Assembly: GCF_901472495.1 (NCBI RefSeq)
Contig: NZ_LR590469.1
Location: 4,030,001 to 4,094,000 of the forward strand
Source of the DNA: Yersinia enterocolitica subsp. enterocolitica
Lineage (GTDB): Bacteria; Pseudomonadota; Gammaproteobacteria; Enterobacterales; Enterobacteriaceae
DNA: 64,000 nucleotides
Direction: 5' to 3'
Shown: positions 55,482 through 64,000 of the stretch, piece after piece
How positions within the stretch are numbered: the first letter of the stretch is position 1
Layout of the letters: each line of letters opens with the position of its first letter
The notes under the pieces: generated by a model
Told to the model about the DNA's origin: nothing
Database searches by the model: none
Seen by the model: the letters and a program-made list of their open reading frames with translations, nothing else
Program-made: the position numbers and the translations under genes

Positions 55482-57075
55482 GGCGGCTCGGCAGTTTTTC
55501 AATAAGTGTAAACAGCAGGAAACACAGTAATAGCAGCAACAGGGCAGTCACTGCACCATCATTGCTGCGATAAGACCCTATTTGCTGATAAAGATAAAAT
55601 GGCAAGGTACGGAAGTGCTCGTTACCAAACAGCGCCACCACACCAAAATCCCCAAGAGAAAGTACCGTGGCGAAGGCCAGCGCCTGAGCCAGAGGGCGTT
55701 TCAGTGCACTGAGTTCAATATGGCGCAAACGGTGCCAGCCGCGAATATCCAGTGATAAACACAGCGGTGTATAGCGCTCGGCAAGATCCCGCATCGGGTT
55801 ATCCAGCACTTTTAAAGCATAGGGCACCGCCATCAGCGCATTGGTTAAAATCACCAGTGCATAAGGGGATTGCGGCAAGCCCAACGTATCATTGAGTAAT
55901 AAGAAAAAGCCGGTCGCCAGCACGATACCCGGCATCGCCAGAATGACCATGCCACTGACGTCTATGGCTTGTCCGTAAGCCGCGTGGTGGCGCAGCTTCA
56001 GTTCACGACTGCTCCATAACAGCATCATGGTTAGAGTGACGCACAATAACCCTGCGCCAATGGCGATGGTCAGTGAGGTAAAGAAGGCGTGCCACAGTGC
56101 CGGTTGCTGGAGCACGGTTAATATCGTTTTATTGCTGCCATCAATCACGACAGCCAGTAATGGCGGCACCATCAATAGTAATGCCGCGCCGATTAACAGG
56201 GTATCGCTGATGCGTGACCAGGCACTGTCCTGCTGACTGCGCCAGATTTGCCCATGAGTATTGCCCACCGCCAATACTGAGCTTAGCCGTTGGCTCATGA
56301 CCACCAATCCCAGGCAACATCCCAGCTGAATCAGTGCCAATAATGCAGCACGCCCCAAATCGTAGTCATAGCTAAGTGCTTGGTAAATAGCCAGTTCGAT
56401 AGTGGTGGCTTGCGGCCCGCCCCCAAGAGAGAGCACAGTGGCGAAGCTGGCAAAACACAGCATAAAAATCAGTGCGGCAGTGGGGAGGATCTGGCGGCGT
56501 AGGTAGGGCCACTCAACCCAGCGAAAATGTTGCCAGCCATTCATGCCCAGTTGTGCGGCTAACTGGCGCTGTTCAACGGCAATGCTTTCCAATGACTGCA
56601 ATAGCAAACGGGTCGCCAGCGGCATATTAAAGAAAATATGCGCCAGCAAGATTCCCTGTAGACCATAAGGCGAGAAGCGGTAATCCATCCCCAACCAGCC
56701 AAATAGCGCCGCCAACCAACCTTGGCGACCATAAACGGTCAGAATACCAAAAATGGCAACCAGCACCGGCAGCACCAGTGTCATGGCGCATAAGCGCAAC
56801 AGCAGTTGGCGGCCGGGAAAGCGACGGCGGTATAAGGCGCGCGCTAAAAAAATCGCCGGAATAACTGACAGTAATGCGGAGAGAAACGCCTGCCAGAAAG
56901 TGAAGCGAATTACATGCCACAGATAGCTGTCATGCCAGATGCTGTGCCAATCCGTGTCAGGGGCGTGCCGCCAGATAGCCGTGAACGCCAGCAAAGCGAC
57001 ACCGACTATCAGCAAAGCGGCCAGTAGCCCCGGCCATAACCACGCGGGGATCAGCGGCTGACGGCGGATTGCCAT
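55468..57075 (-). CDS. thiP: Thiamine ABC transporter permease
   Basis: The protein is 535 residues (E. coli 536). Two fused permease units, each with six or so helices, carry EAA-type loops (QRQLAAQLGMNGWQHFRWVEWP near residue 170, and the second near 450). Opening AIRRQPLIPAWLWPGLL. The ATG at 57075 was chosen over one four codons upstream because it matches E. coli MATRRQPLIP. It overlaps thiB at its 5' end and thiQ at its 3' end. Confidence 0.96.
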   Translation of the reverse strand: MAIRRQPLIPAWLWPGLLAALLIVGVALLAFTAIWRHAPDTDWHSIWHDSYLWHVIRFTFWQAFLSALLSVIPAIFLARALYRRRFPGRQLLLRLCAMTLVLPVLVAIFGILTVYGRQGWLAALFGWLGMDYRFSPYGLQGILLAHIFFNMPLATRLLLQSLESIAVEQRQLAAQLGMNGWQHFRWVEWPYLRRQILPTAALIFMLCFASFATVLSLGGGPQATTIELAIYQALSYDYDLGRAALLALIQLGCCLGLVVMSQRLSSVLAVGNTHGQIWRSQQDSAWSRISDTLLIGAALLLMVPPLLAVVIDGSNKTILTVLQQPALWHAFFTSLTIAIGAGLLCVTLTMMLLWSSRELKLRHHAAYGQAIDVSGMVILAMPGIVLATGFFLLLNDTLGLPQSPYALVILTNALMAVPYALKVLDNPMRDLAERYTPLCLSLDIRGWHRLRHIELSALKRPLAQALAFATVLSLGDFGVVALFGNEHFRTLPFYLYQQIGSYRSNDGAVTALLLLLLCFLLFTLIEKLPSRHAKA

Positions 57076-58040
57076 GCCTGAATCCATTTGCCACGATTAT
57101 CAGCCACGTCTTTAGCATCAAATTGTAATGCTTTTTGTGGCACGGTCAGGGTGTCAAATCCGGCCGGTAAATCCATTTTGATCACTGGATACATCCAGTT
57201 GCCGGTCGGTATATGATTCTGGAATGCAGGTGTGACCATAAATTGCATAAAGCGCTGCGCCAGTTCTGGCTGTTTGCTGGATGCCACTACACCGGCGACT
57301 TCCACTTGCAGATAGTGGCCTTCGCTAAAATCGGCGGCGGCATAGTTACTTTTCTTTTCTTCAATCAGATGATAAGCCGGAGAGGTGGTGTAACTCAGCA
57401 CTAAATCCCCTTCACTTTTAAGGAACAAGCCGTAGGCTTCGCTCCAGCCTTTGGTCACCGTGACGGTTTTCTTCGCCAGTTGCTGCCATGCTTGCGGGGC
57501 TTTATCACCATACACTTTTTGCATCCACAACATTAAGCCAAGACCCGGAGTGCTGGTGCGTGGGTCTTGATAAATGACCTTCCACGGCTCTTTACTGTCG
57601 ACTAATTCTTGCAGGCTCTTAGGAGGATTTTTTAATTTGTTTTTGTCATACACAAAAGCAAAATAGCCATAGTCGTACGGGACGAAGGTGTTATTCTGCC
57701 ATTTTTTCGGCAGGGTCAATTTGCTGGTATCTACCTGACTTGGCACGAATAACCCGGTTTGTTCCGCCGCTTGTACTAAATTGTTATCCAAACCTAAAAT
57801 GACATCGGCCTGACTGTTTTTACCTTCCATGCGCAAGCGGTTTAGCAGTGAAACGCCATCTTCCAGCGCGACAAATTTAAGTTGGCAATCGCACTCGGCT
57901 TCAAAGGCTTTTTTAATGGCAGGCCCTGGCCCCCAATCGGCAGCAAAGGAGTCATAGGTATACACTGTCAATGTGGGTTTATCAGCAGCCACAGTGGCCG
58001 CAGACAGTAACAATAAGCAGGGAATAAGGCGTTTAAACAC
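57051..58040 (-). CDS. thiB: Thiamine-binding periplasmic protein
   Basis: The 329-residue exported solute-binding protein has a signal peptide (FKRLIPCLLLLSAATVAA). The mature region opens KPTLTVYTYDSFAADWGPGP, with RMEGKNSQADVILGLDNNLV and YQDPRTSTPGLGLMLWMQKV. It binds thiamine, TMP and TPP for ThiPQ. The start is GTG at 58040, preceded by AAGGAGTG; the 18-codon in-frame extension upstream is poor. A TPP riboswitch lies just upstream, so expression should fall when TPP is abundant. Confidence 0.95.
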   Translation of the reverse strand: MFKRLIPCLLLLSAATVAADKPTLTVYTYDSFAADWGPGPAIKKAFEAECDCQLKFVALEDGVSLLNRLRMEGKNSQADVILGLDNNLVQAAEQTGLFVPSQVDTSKLTLPKKWQNNTFVPYDYGYFAFVYDKNKLKNPPKSLQELVDSKEPWKVIYQDPRTSTPGLGLMLWMQKVYGDKAPQAWQQLAKKTVTVTKGWSEAYGLFLKSEGDLVLSYTTSPAYHLIEEKKSNYAAADFSEGHYLQVEVAGVVASSKQPELAQRFMQFMVTPAFQNHIPTGNWMYPVIKMDLPAGFDTLTVPQKALQFDAKDVADNRGKWIQAWQSAVSR

Positions 58041-58129
58041 TTTGCACTCCTTAAGGATAAAGGTGGCAAAGGTATCTGAGGCGGTAGCTAACATCGGTAT
58101 CTATAGGAAGTACAGGTGTTATCTTTCTC

Positions 58130-58222
58130 AAATCCCTCCGCCGGTGTTAACCGGATCAGGTTCGACGGGTTTGCTCTCAGCTAACTTGCCGTCTTCTGCA
58201 ATTTAGCACCCCGTTGAGACGC
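58130..58222 (-). ncRNA. TPP riboswitch (thi box) upstream of thiBPQ
   Basis: On the minus strand the element reads GTCTCAACGGGGTGC, then GCTGAGA, then ACCCGTCGAACCTGATCCGG and TTAACACCGGCGGAGGGA. These are the conserved THI-element parts in the right order, about 90 bp before the thiB start. Confidence 0.95.
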
Positions 58223-58492
58223 CGCTATTGTAGAGATTAATTTGAATAGGGGAAAGGGTATTGTTGCTCGATAAGATATTTGTGAGTCAGGAAATGCAGT
58301 CAATAATTATCCAATATTAAATACCCATAGGATATTAATAAATCAGATTAACGCTCGGGGTGTATTCTTAAAATAGCGAGATAAACTCACGCAAAGGCTG
58401 AAATAGACCTCTATGAGTAGACGGCCCAGTGATACCGATTGGAAGATAAGATATTCTATCTTTTTTGTGAGTTTAATTATGGATGATACGTT
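58223..58492. other. AT-rich gap between the thi riboswitch and the accessory locus
   Basis: About 270 bp, AT-rich, with no gene. It must contain the thiBPQ promoter (minus strand) and the promoter of the gene at 58493 (plus). A TAAGATATTC and TATCTTTTTTG pair near 58446-58466 forms a short inverted repeat. Confidence 0.4.
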
Positions 58493-59296
58493 ATGGATAT
58501 TTACTTAAATAGAAGAGAAAGGGATAATAATTACTTTCTTGCATTGGCTCACTCAGCTGCCAACGACTTAATGAAAACAGCCAAAATTGTTTCCTCCCGC
58601 CATATTAAAGATTTCTTCCTTAAGGCGCGATTTGAAAGTGAAGTAAAACAACTGTCAGATGGCAACCTAAACATTATTCGTAATGCCAAAACTGATTCAG
58701 AGTGTCGTGCTGCAATCAGTAATATCCAAGAGGAGTGTGCCAATATAGAAAGGCAAGGTACTATGCTTTCGCTGGATAGAGCAAAAGTCTATATGACGAT
58801 TAATATGGAAAAATATAATAATGAAATTGGTTATACCATAAATGCCATTGGTGTTGTCACTAGTGGTCTCCAGATGAGCACAGGTTTTGGGCTTATAATT
58901 AAATCTGGCTTTATTCTGGGAAAATTAGCAGGGGCACATTTAGCCGTAAGTGGTGCCAGTACAGCGGCTGAAAATTTTCTCCGCTTGTTGGGTGACGATG
59001 AGTACACTGGTGTGATGGAAAAAGGGTACAGAGCGACCGCTAAGTTTATGGGATTTGAGCCAAAAGTAGGCTCGATGGCTTATCATGCTGTGGATATGGC
59101 ATCATCACTGTATGGTGTGGTTGCCCTAAGTTTAAAGCCTGATGTTTTGCGATTGTTTAGATATATTCCTAGCGACTATTATAGAAATATCACCAAAATG
59201 AGTCAGGGCGCTTTAATGCTAAAATTTGCTAGTGCAGGAAATAAAATACGTATTATCTCAGATATAAATCATCGTGAAGATGCAAACCATTTTTAA
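58493..59296 (+). CDS. DUF4225-like protein with glycine-rich hydrophobic core; candidate toxin
   Basis: The AT-rich gene encodes 267 residues. The N-terminal 110 residues are predicted helical and charged, with Cys71 and Cys82. Residues 114-155 are a long hydrophobic, Gly/Ala/Ser-rich stretch (INAIGVVTSGLQMSTGFGLI, then KSGFILGKLAGAHLAVSGAS) able to form a membrane hairpin. The end has YHAVDMASSLYGVVALSLKP and RLFRYIPSDYYRN, which I recall from DUF4225-type proteins of Yersinia and Pseudomonas; that assignment is from memory. No signal peptide. A small two-helix membrane protein is encoded convergently just downstream, as immunity genes are for pore-forming colicins. A toxin role is inference only. 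Confidence 0.65.
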   Translation: MDIYLNRRERDNNYFLALAHSAANDLMKTAKIVSSRHIKDFFLKARFESEVKQLSDGNLNIIRNAKTDSECRAAISNIQEECANIERQGTMLSLDRAKVYMTINMEKYNNEIGYTINAIGVVTSGLQMSTGFGLIIKSGFILGKLAGAHLAVSGASTAAENFLRLLGDDEYTGVMEKGYRATAKFMGFEPKVGSMAYHAVDMASSLYGVVALSLKPDVLRLFRYIPSDYYRNITKMSQGALMLKFASAGNKIRIISDINHREDANHF

Positions 59297-59312
59297 TGAA
59301 GTCTAAGGGGAA

Positions 59313-59663
59313 CTACTCCCCTTTATTCTTATTTTTTAAGAATCTGTATGCTTTAAAAGACAATTTCATTGGGTTAATCAAGTTTATACAAAAAAAGGAA
59401 AATATCGCAATGACCAGATAAACGGATACTTCAATTAAAACTGGTTTGGTGACGATGAGTGGATATAGTAGTAAGACTAACAAAATGCAAAAGCAGCTTG
59501 GAATAAAGCTCTTCTTTAAATCAAGGATGAGTGATTCCAATGTCTCACCTCCAGCATCATTAACATGCTCATGGGTTAGAACTTTCTTTAACCTATTGAC
59601 TTCTTTTTGTGTAAAACCATGCGCTAATAGTTTTTTTTCCATTTCGATATCTGTTTCTGTCAC
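59313..59663 (-). CDS. Small two-helix membrane protein; candidate immunity protein
   Basis: A 116-residue protein. Residues 1-52 are charged and predicted cytoplasmic (KLLAHGFTQKEVNRLKKVLT). Two hydrophobic segments follow, 53-71 (FIPSCFCILLVLLLYPLIV) and about 75-97, and a basic tail ends KNKNKGE. AAGGAGATAG lies just upstream of the ATG at 59663. It faces the gene at 58493 with a 16-bp gap between stops. No family is recognised. Size, topology and opposite orientation fit immunity proteins of pore-forming toxins. AT-rich like its partner. Confidence 0.6.
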   Translation of the reverse strand: MTETDIEMEKKLLAHGFTQKEVNRLKKVLTHEHVNDAGGETLESLILDLKKSFIPSCFCILLVLLLYPLIVTKPVLIEVSVYLVIAIFSFFCINLINPMKLSFKAYRFLKNKNKGE

Positions 59664-59797
59664 CGCGCTATCTCCTTATTTTGCGTCAGTTGGCATTATA
59701 TCGTTAAGGAGATGGTGCCGTCCAATGTATTGATTGAATCTGTTATTATCAACATCCCCGCAGAGTATTATTCTCCGCAGGGAAAGTGAATAGAGTT

Positions 59798-61459
59798 TTA
59801 AGTCTCAGGCGGTGTAAACCAGGCCGATTTGAAATCAAACCAGCCGAGGGTATTCATACGTACACCGCGCATACTGTGTTGCCCGTATAATTCTAGCCAG
59901 TGATGGAACAAGGGATGGAATTGATTTTGGCTAACCAGTCGTTGGCTCCAATCCGCCATCTGTAAGGTATTATTGCGCCATAATTCAACGTCTTGGTGTA
60001 ACTCTTCATCCAGACAATATTGCAGTAGCGGCAGCTCATATAAAGTGGCAAACAGAGAAAACTCCAGTGGCAGGTAGAAGTTAGCGCTGCCAAGCCACAT
60101 GTCGCTCTGGGCATCCCCTTGATACCACTGTGTGTAGTCCACCACGTGTATTTTTAAATTAACACCTTGATCTGCTAACAATTTTGTTAGTGTCTGACTG
60201 ATGGCATCAAACTCTGAATGGTGACTGTAGAAGGTGAGAGTCAGTTCGGTTAAACCTTCTGGTTTCGTTTCCAATACTCTGAGTCGGTTGTGATGCCAGC
60301 GCGGCAACATGCCGTAGGCCGGTGACCAATAGCGCTGATAAAAAGGGTCTGCGTGGCTGAGCAGAGCGACGGGAGTAATCAGCTCACAAAGCCAGCGACA
60401 AATATCAGGATTGCGGGTCAGGGGAGAGCGCTGGTCAAACAGTAAAAAATAGCAGCCTTCTTCCAGCCGACTTTCCAGTTCATTTTTGCTGGTATCGTCG
60501 GCCTGCAATTGTACGCCGGAATAAACCAATTCTTCAGACAGCTCTGGCAGAACCCATATATTGACCTCGTCAATCAGTGCGCGGAAACCGAAATAGTTAT
60601 CAAAAGCCTGAATTTTCAATTGGCTCTGGTGATTACGAATCACAGAATAAGGGCCAGTCCCGATAGGATGCCGACGGAAGTCGGGTTGATTTTCCCACTC
60701 TTGGGGCAAGATCATGGCGTGTACACTGCCCAGCAACCACGGCAGCCAGTTATCTGGAGCGCTAAGATGCACATCAATGACATACGGCGTGGGTGAACGC
60801 ACCGCCGTGATATGTGAAAACAGTGGTTGCGGGATTAATCGGGTCAGACTGGTAATCACATCATTCATTTCCAGCTCACGGCCGTGGTGAAAATGAATGG
60901 CTGGGCGCAAATAAAAGCGCCAATGCAATGGGCTTATGGCTTGCCAGTGATGAGATAAGTCTGGTTCTAGTTCCCCATTTTCCTCATTTATCCGTGTCAG
61001 GCCATTAAAAATCTGCCGTACCATATGGGTTTCTGAGCGGCGTAGCGCTGTGCCGGGCAGTAGGTTCTGTAATGGGCGGTAATAGAGCACGCGTAGAATA
61101 TGTTTACCTTGCCGAAAGCTGCGCCCTAACTGGGATAGCAGCATTTGGCGTACCGCTTTTTTATCCCCGACCAACTGCACCAACTGATCAATACCCTCTT
61201 GTTCCAGTAACTCTTCGGCCCGTTGTTGTTGTAAGGCTAAACCGGAATAGAGGAAGGTCAATTGTGAGCGCTTACCTCGGCCCGCTTCCGCCTGCCAGCT
61301 AAGCCACCCCTCTTGTTGCATGCTGCCCAGCAAAGAACGTACGTGGCGACGCGAACAGCACAGCACTTCAGCCAGCTCCTGCAAGGTGGTTTCTGTTGGT
61401 AAACCGCTAAAACGTTGCCAGAGGCGAATGAACTGTTGTTGCAGGCGAGCGGTAGACAT
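59798..61459 (-). CDS. sgrR: Transcriptional regulator SgrR
   Basis: The protein is 553 residues (E. coli 551). The N-terminal winged-helix region has LAEVLCCSRRHVRSLLGSMQ. The C-terminal part resembles solute-binding proteins (SBP_bac_5) and includes HILRVLYYRPLQNLLPGTAL and WRFYLRPAIHFHHGRELEM. In E. coli it activates the sRNA gene sgrS during glucose-phosphate stress. The ATG at 61459 matches E. coli. The usual neighbour setA is missing, and no sgrS can be recognised in the 124-bp gap. Confidence 0.94.
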   Translation of the reverse strand: MSTARLQQQFIRLWQRFSGLPTETTLQELAEVLCCSRRHVRSLLGSMQQEGWLSWQAEAGRGKRSQLTFLYSGLALQQQRAEELLEQEGIDQLVQLVGDKKAVRQMLLSQLGRSFRQGKHILRVLYYRPLQNLLPGTALRRSETHMVRQIFNGLTRINEENGELEPDLSHHWQAISPLHWRFYLRPAIHFHHGRELEMNDVITSLTRLIPQPLFSHITAVRSPTPYVIDVHLSAPDNWLPWLLGSVHAMILPQEWENQPDFRRHPIGTGPYSVIRNHQSQLKIQAFDNYFGFRALIDEVNIWVLPELSEELVYSGVQLQADDTSKNELESRLEEGCYFLLFDQRSPLTRNPDICRWLCELITPVALLSHADPFYQRYWSPAYGMLPRWHHNRLRVLETKPEGLTELTLTFYSHHSEFDAISQTLTKLLADQGVNLKIHVVDYTQWYQGDAQSDMWLGSANFYLPLEFSLFATLYELPLLQYCLDEELHQDVELWRNNTLQMADWSQRLVSQNQFHPLFHHWLELYGQHSMRGVRMNTLGWFDFKSAWFTPPET

Positions 61460-61583
61460 AAAAGAGGAACTCCTCGACAAATTTCATCAATTTTTCTTTC
61501 CCTATATTACGCAGATACTGGTTGCCAATGAAAGTAGCTTAACGCGGCAATGTCGGTGCAATCACCACCAAGGGAGGAATAAG

Positions 61584-62483
61584 ATGATTTTCAACTTACA
61601 ACGTTATTCCACTCATGACGGCCCCGGTATTCGCAGTGTGGTGTTCCTTAAAGGTTGCTCGTTGAGTTGCCGCTGGTGCCAAAACCCAGAAAGTCGCTCA
61701 CGTCAGCCAGAGGTATTATTTGACTCGCGCCTGTGTTTATCAGGTTGTGATTTGTGTCAGCAAACTTGCCCACAAGCAATCCAACGTATTGATAATAAAA
61801 TTGTTATTCATCGCCAGCAATTAGCAGAAAACGATATTCAGGTGCTGAAGGTTCGCTGCCCGAGCGGTGCCCTGACGGTGTGCGGCAGCCCGATTGATAT
61901 CGATGCCACTATGGAGACACTGTTACGCGACTTACCATTTTATCGGCGCAGTGGCGGCGGGGTGACATTATCTGGCGGTGAACCTTTTATGCAGCCGGAA
62001 GTGGCGGCTGAATTATTGCAGCGCTGTCACCAGCAAGGAATCCATACCGCGGTTGAATCTTGTTTGCATACCCCGTGGCGCTATATTGCCCCCGCTTTGC
62101 CGTGGCTTGATTTGATGCTGGCGGATTTGAAACATACCGATGAACAACGCTTTCAACAGTGGACGGGCGGCTCGGCTAAGCGGGTAATGGATAACTTCCG
62201 TAAATTAGCAGCGGCAGGCACCAATATCACCGTAAGGGTGCCCTTAATCCCAGATTTCAACGCTGACCTCCGCTCGCTACAAGGCATTGTCGATTTTGCT
62301 GCGGATGAGATTGGAGTGAAAGAGATTCACTTTTTGCCTTATCACACGCTGGGCATCAACAAATACTCACTGCTGGGTGAAGAATATCTGGCAGCCAAGA
62401 CACCTTTAGATTCTCCTGACCTGCTGGCCTTTGCGGAAAATTATGCCCGTGACAAGGGTCTTACCGCAATTTTAAGAGGATGA
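61584..62483 (+). CDS. ybiY: Glycyl-radical enzyme activating enzyme (YbiY type)
   Basis: Radical-SAM protein of 299 residues, the same length as E. coli YbiY. The cluster motif CxxxCxxC is C25-SLS-C29-RW-C32, and a ferredoxin-like insert (CLSGCDLCQQTC) suggests a further iron-sulfur cluster. GGGVTLSGGEPFMQ and LPYHTLGINKY follow the family. It should install the glycyl radical on the adjacent YbiW. The ATG at 61584 follows AGGGAGGAAT; the long in-frame upstream extension overlaps sgrR and is rejected. Confidence 0.94.
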   Translation: MIFNLQRYSTHDGPGIRSVVFLKGCSLSCRWCQNPESRSRQPEVLFDSRLCLSGCDLCQQTCPQAIQRIDNKIVIHRQQLAENDIQVLKVRCPSGALTVCGSPIDIDATMETLLRDLPFYRRSGGGVTLSGGEPFMQPEVAAELLQRCHQQGIHTAVESCLHTPWRYIAPALPWLDLMLADLKHTDEQRFQQWTGGSAKRVMDNFRKLAAAGTNITVRVPLIPDFNADLRSLQGIVDFAADEIGVKEIHFLPYHTLGINKYSLLGEEYLAAKTPLDSPDLLAFAENYARDKGLTAILRG

Positions 62484-62487
62484 CGCA

Positions 62488-64000
62488 ATGACCACTCTCG
62501 ATTTGGTAACCTTAAGCGAACGGACAAAACAGCATAAAAACGCGCTGATTCATATTGTAAAACCGCCAGTCTGTACTGAGCGGGCTGTGCACTATACCGA
62601 GGTTTATCAACAGCATCAGGATAAACCGCTGTCTGTTCGGCGGGCGCTGGCGCTGGCTCATCATCTACAGCAACGCACCATCTGGATTAAGAATGATGAG
62701 CTAATCATTGGTAATCAGGCCAGTCAACTGCGCGCCGCGCCGATTTTTCCAGAATACACGGTGAGCTGGATTGAGAGTGAAATTGACGAGCTGGCCGATC
62801 GCCCTGGGGCCGGTTTCTCCGTCAGTGAAGAAGACAAAGCGGTATTACACCAGTTGTGCCCGTGGTGGCGCGGTCAAACGGTGCAAGACCGCTGCTACGG
62901 CATGTTTACCGATGAGCAAAAAGCCTTGCTGGCGACCGGCATTATAAAAGCCGAGGGCAATATGACCTCTGGCGATGCGCATTTGGCGGTTAACTTCCCG
63001 TTATTGCTGGAAAAAGGGCTGGATGGCCTGCGCAGTAAAGTGACCAGCCGTCGTTCTCGGCTGCAACTGACGGACTGGAGTGACCTGCATAAAGAACAAT
63101 TCCTGAAAGCCATTGATATTTCGCTGGCGGCTCTGAGCGAACATATTGAGCGCTACGCTGCGGTGGCACGGCAAATGGCGCAGGAGGAAACGCGTGACTG
63201 GCGGCGCGTCGAGCTACAAAAAATCGCCGAAAACTGTGAATTAATTGCCCACCAGCCACCGCAAACTTTCTGGCAAGCCCTGCAATTGTGCTACTTCATT
63301 CAGCTGATTTTGCAAATTGAATCCAATGGTCATTCGGTTTCGTTTGGTCGTCTGGATCAATATTTGTATCCGTGGTATCGCCGCGATGTCGAATTGGAAA
63401 ACACCCTCAGCCGCGAACAAGCGATTGAAATGCTGCATAGCTGCTGGTTGAAATTGCTGGAGGTGAATAAAATCCGCTCCGGCTCGCACTCCAAAGCTTC
63501 AGCGGGCAGCCCACTTTATCAAAACGTCACTATTGGCGGGCAAAAGCTGGTACAGGGCAAATCTATTGATGCGGTGAATCCACTTTCCTACGCGGTGTTG
63601 GAATCCTGTGGGCGCTTGCGTTCAACCCAGCCCAACCTCAGTGTGCGCTATCACGCCGGTATCAGTGATGATTTCCTCGATGCCTGCGTGCAAGTTATTC
63701 GCTGTGGTTTTGGTATGCCAGCATTTAACAACGACGAAATTGTTATACCCGAATTTATCAAACTGGGTGTCGAGCCACAGGATGCCTATGATTACGCAGC
63801 AATTGGTTGTATTGAAACGGCGGTTGGCGGTAAGTGGGGTTACCGCTGCACCGGCATGAGTTTCATTAACTTTGCCAGAGTGATGTTGGCGGCGCTGGAG
63901 CAGGGCCGTGATGCCACCTCCGGGCAGGTATTCTTGCCGCAAGAGCAAGGTTTGTCGAAGGGCAACTTTAGCGATTTCTCTCAAGTGATGGCGCAATGGG
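62488..64000 (+). CDS. ybiW: Glycyl-radical enzyme YbiW (formate C-acetyltransferase/lyase-like), 5' part
   Basis: The open frame runs off the right edge: 504 of an expected 810 or so residues. It starts TTLDLVTLSERTKQHKNALI, as E. coli YbiW does. YDYAAIGCIETAVGGKWGYR carries the active-site Cys and Glu of the dehydratase-type glycyl-radical branch. The C-terminal glycine-radical loop is outside the window. GAGGATGAC precedes the ATG, and the gene starts 4 bp after ybiY. Substrate unknown; a role in anaerobic carbon metabolism is likely. Confidence 0.93.
   Translation, partial: MTTLDLVTLSERTKQHKNALIHIVKPPVCTERAVHYTEVYQQHQDKPLSVRRALALAHHLQQRTIWIKNDELIIGNQASQLRAAPIFPEYTVSWIESEIDELADRPGAGFSVSEEDKAVLHQLCPWWRGQTVQDRCYGMFTDEQKALLATGIIKAEGNMTSGDAHLAVNFPLLLEKGLDGLRSKVTSRRSRLQLTDWSDLHKEQFLKAIDISLAALSEHIERYAAVARQMAQEETRDWRRVELQKIAENCELIAHQPPQTFWQALQLCYFIQLILQIESNGHSVSFGRLDQYLYPWYRRDVELENTLSREQAIEMLHSCWLKLLEVNKIRSGSHSKASAGSPLYQNVTIGGQKLVQGKSIDAVNPLSYAVLESCGRLRSTQPNLSVRYHAGISDDFLDACVQVIRCGFGMPAFNNDEIVIPEFIKLGVEPQDAYDYAAIGCIETAVGGKWGYRCTGMSFINFARVMLAALEQGRDATSGQVFLPQEQGLSKGNFSDFSQVMAQW

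Noticed and set aside
61460..61583. Possible SgrS small RNA between sgrR and ybiY
   Set aside because: The gap is only 124 bp, has no Rho-independent terminator with a long T run, and no ptsG-pairing stretch could be recognised. A short GGTGCAATCACC palindrome at about 61555-61566 is too little evidence.
61320..61583. Long N-terminal extension of ybiY starting inside sgrR
   Set aside because: The extension is antisense to sgrR, and the ATG at 61584 has an excellent ribosome binding site and matches E. coli YbiY.

Overview
The window is chromosomal DNA from an enterobacterium, most likely a member of the genus Yersinia. This rests on gene order that follows the E. coli 0-minute region with Yersinia-like changes, on ERIC-type intergenic repeats, on a thr leader peptide of the form MQYISLNTTIITTT, and on the wording of proteins such as NhaA, PdxA and TrpR. 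The species cannot be fixed from the sequence alone. Almost everything is core genome. No rRNA, tRNA, CRISPR array, prophage or complete insertion sequence was seen.

Layout. Positions 1-5,600 hold the end of slt, a tandem ERIC block, trpR, yjjX, gpmB, rob, creA and arcA, then a gene-poor gap with the 46-codon yjjY and the thr leader/attenuator. Positions 5,650-12,700 hold thrABC, an ERIC element, yaaA and talB. Positions 12,780-18,000 hold mogA, an MHS-type MFS transporter, a large AT-rich gene for an unrecognised exported protein (14932-17127), and satP. Positions 18,130-24,400 hold dnaK-dnaJ behind sigma-32-type promoters, nhaA-nhaR and rpsT. Positions 24,700-36,570 hold ribF-ileS-lspA-fkpB-ispH, dapB and carAB. 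Positions 36,700-39,500 hold a LysE-type exporter, yjjP-yjjB, folA and a palindromic repeat. Positions 39,520-46,340 hold the minus-strand run lptD-surA-pdxA-rsmA-apaG-apaH. Positions 46,520-58,230 hold djlA, rluA, rapA, polB, yabI and thiBPQ with its TPP riboswitch. Positions 58,490-59,670 are a small AT-rich accessory locus. The window ends with sgrR and the glycyl-radical pair ybiY-ybiW, the latter cut by the window edge.

How the genes work together. thrABC, dapB and carAB supply threonine, lysine/diaminopimelate, arginine and pyrimidines, with the thr attenuator and an ARG-box-type car control region visible. ribF, ileS, lspA, fkpB and ispH form a tight housekeeping cluster. lptD and surA serve outer-membrane biogenesis and share a run with pdxA, rsmA and apaGH. 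dnaKJ and djlA are chaperone genes. thiBPQ imports thiamine.

The two places most likely to hold undescribed biology are AT-rich islands. One is the 731-residue exported protein, with a beta/gamma-crystallin-like N-terminus and a GNAT-like C-terminus. The other is the convergent pair at 58493-59663: a DUF4225-like protein with a glycine-rich hydrophobic core, facing a small two-helix membrane protein, an arrangement like pore-forming colicins and their immunity genes.
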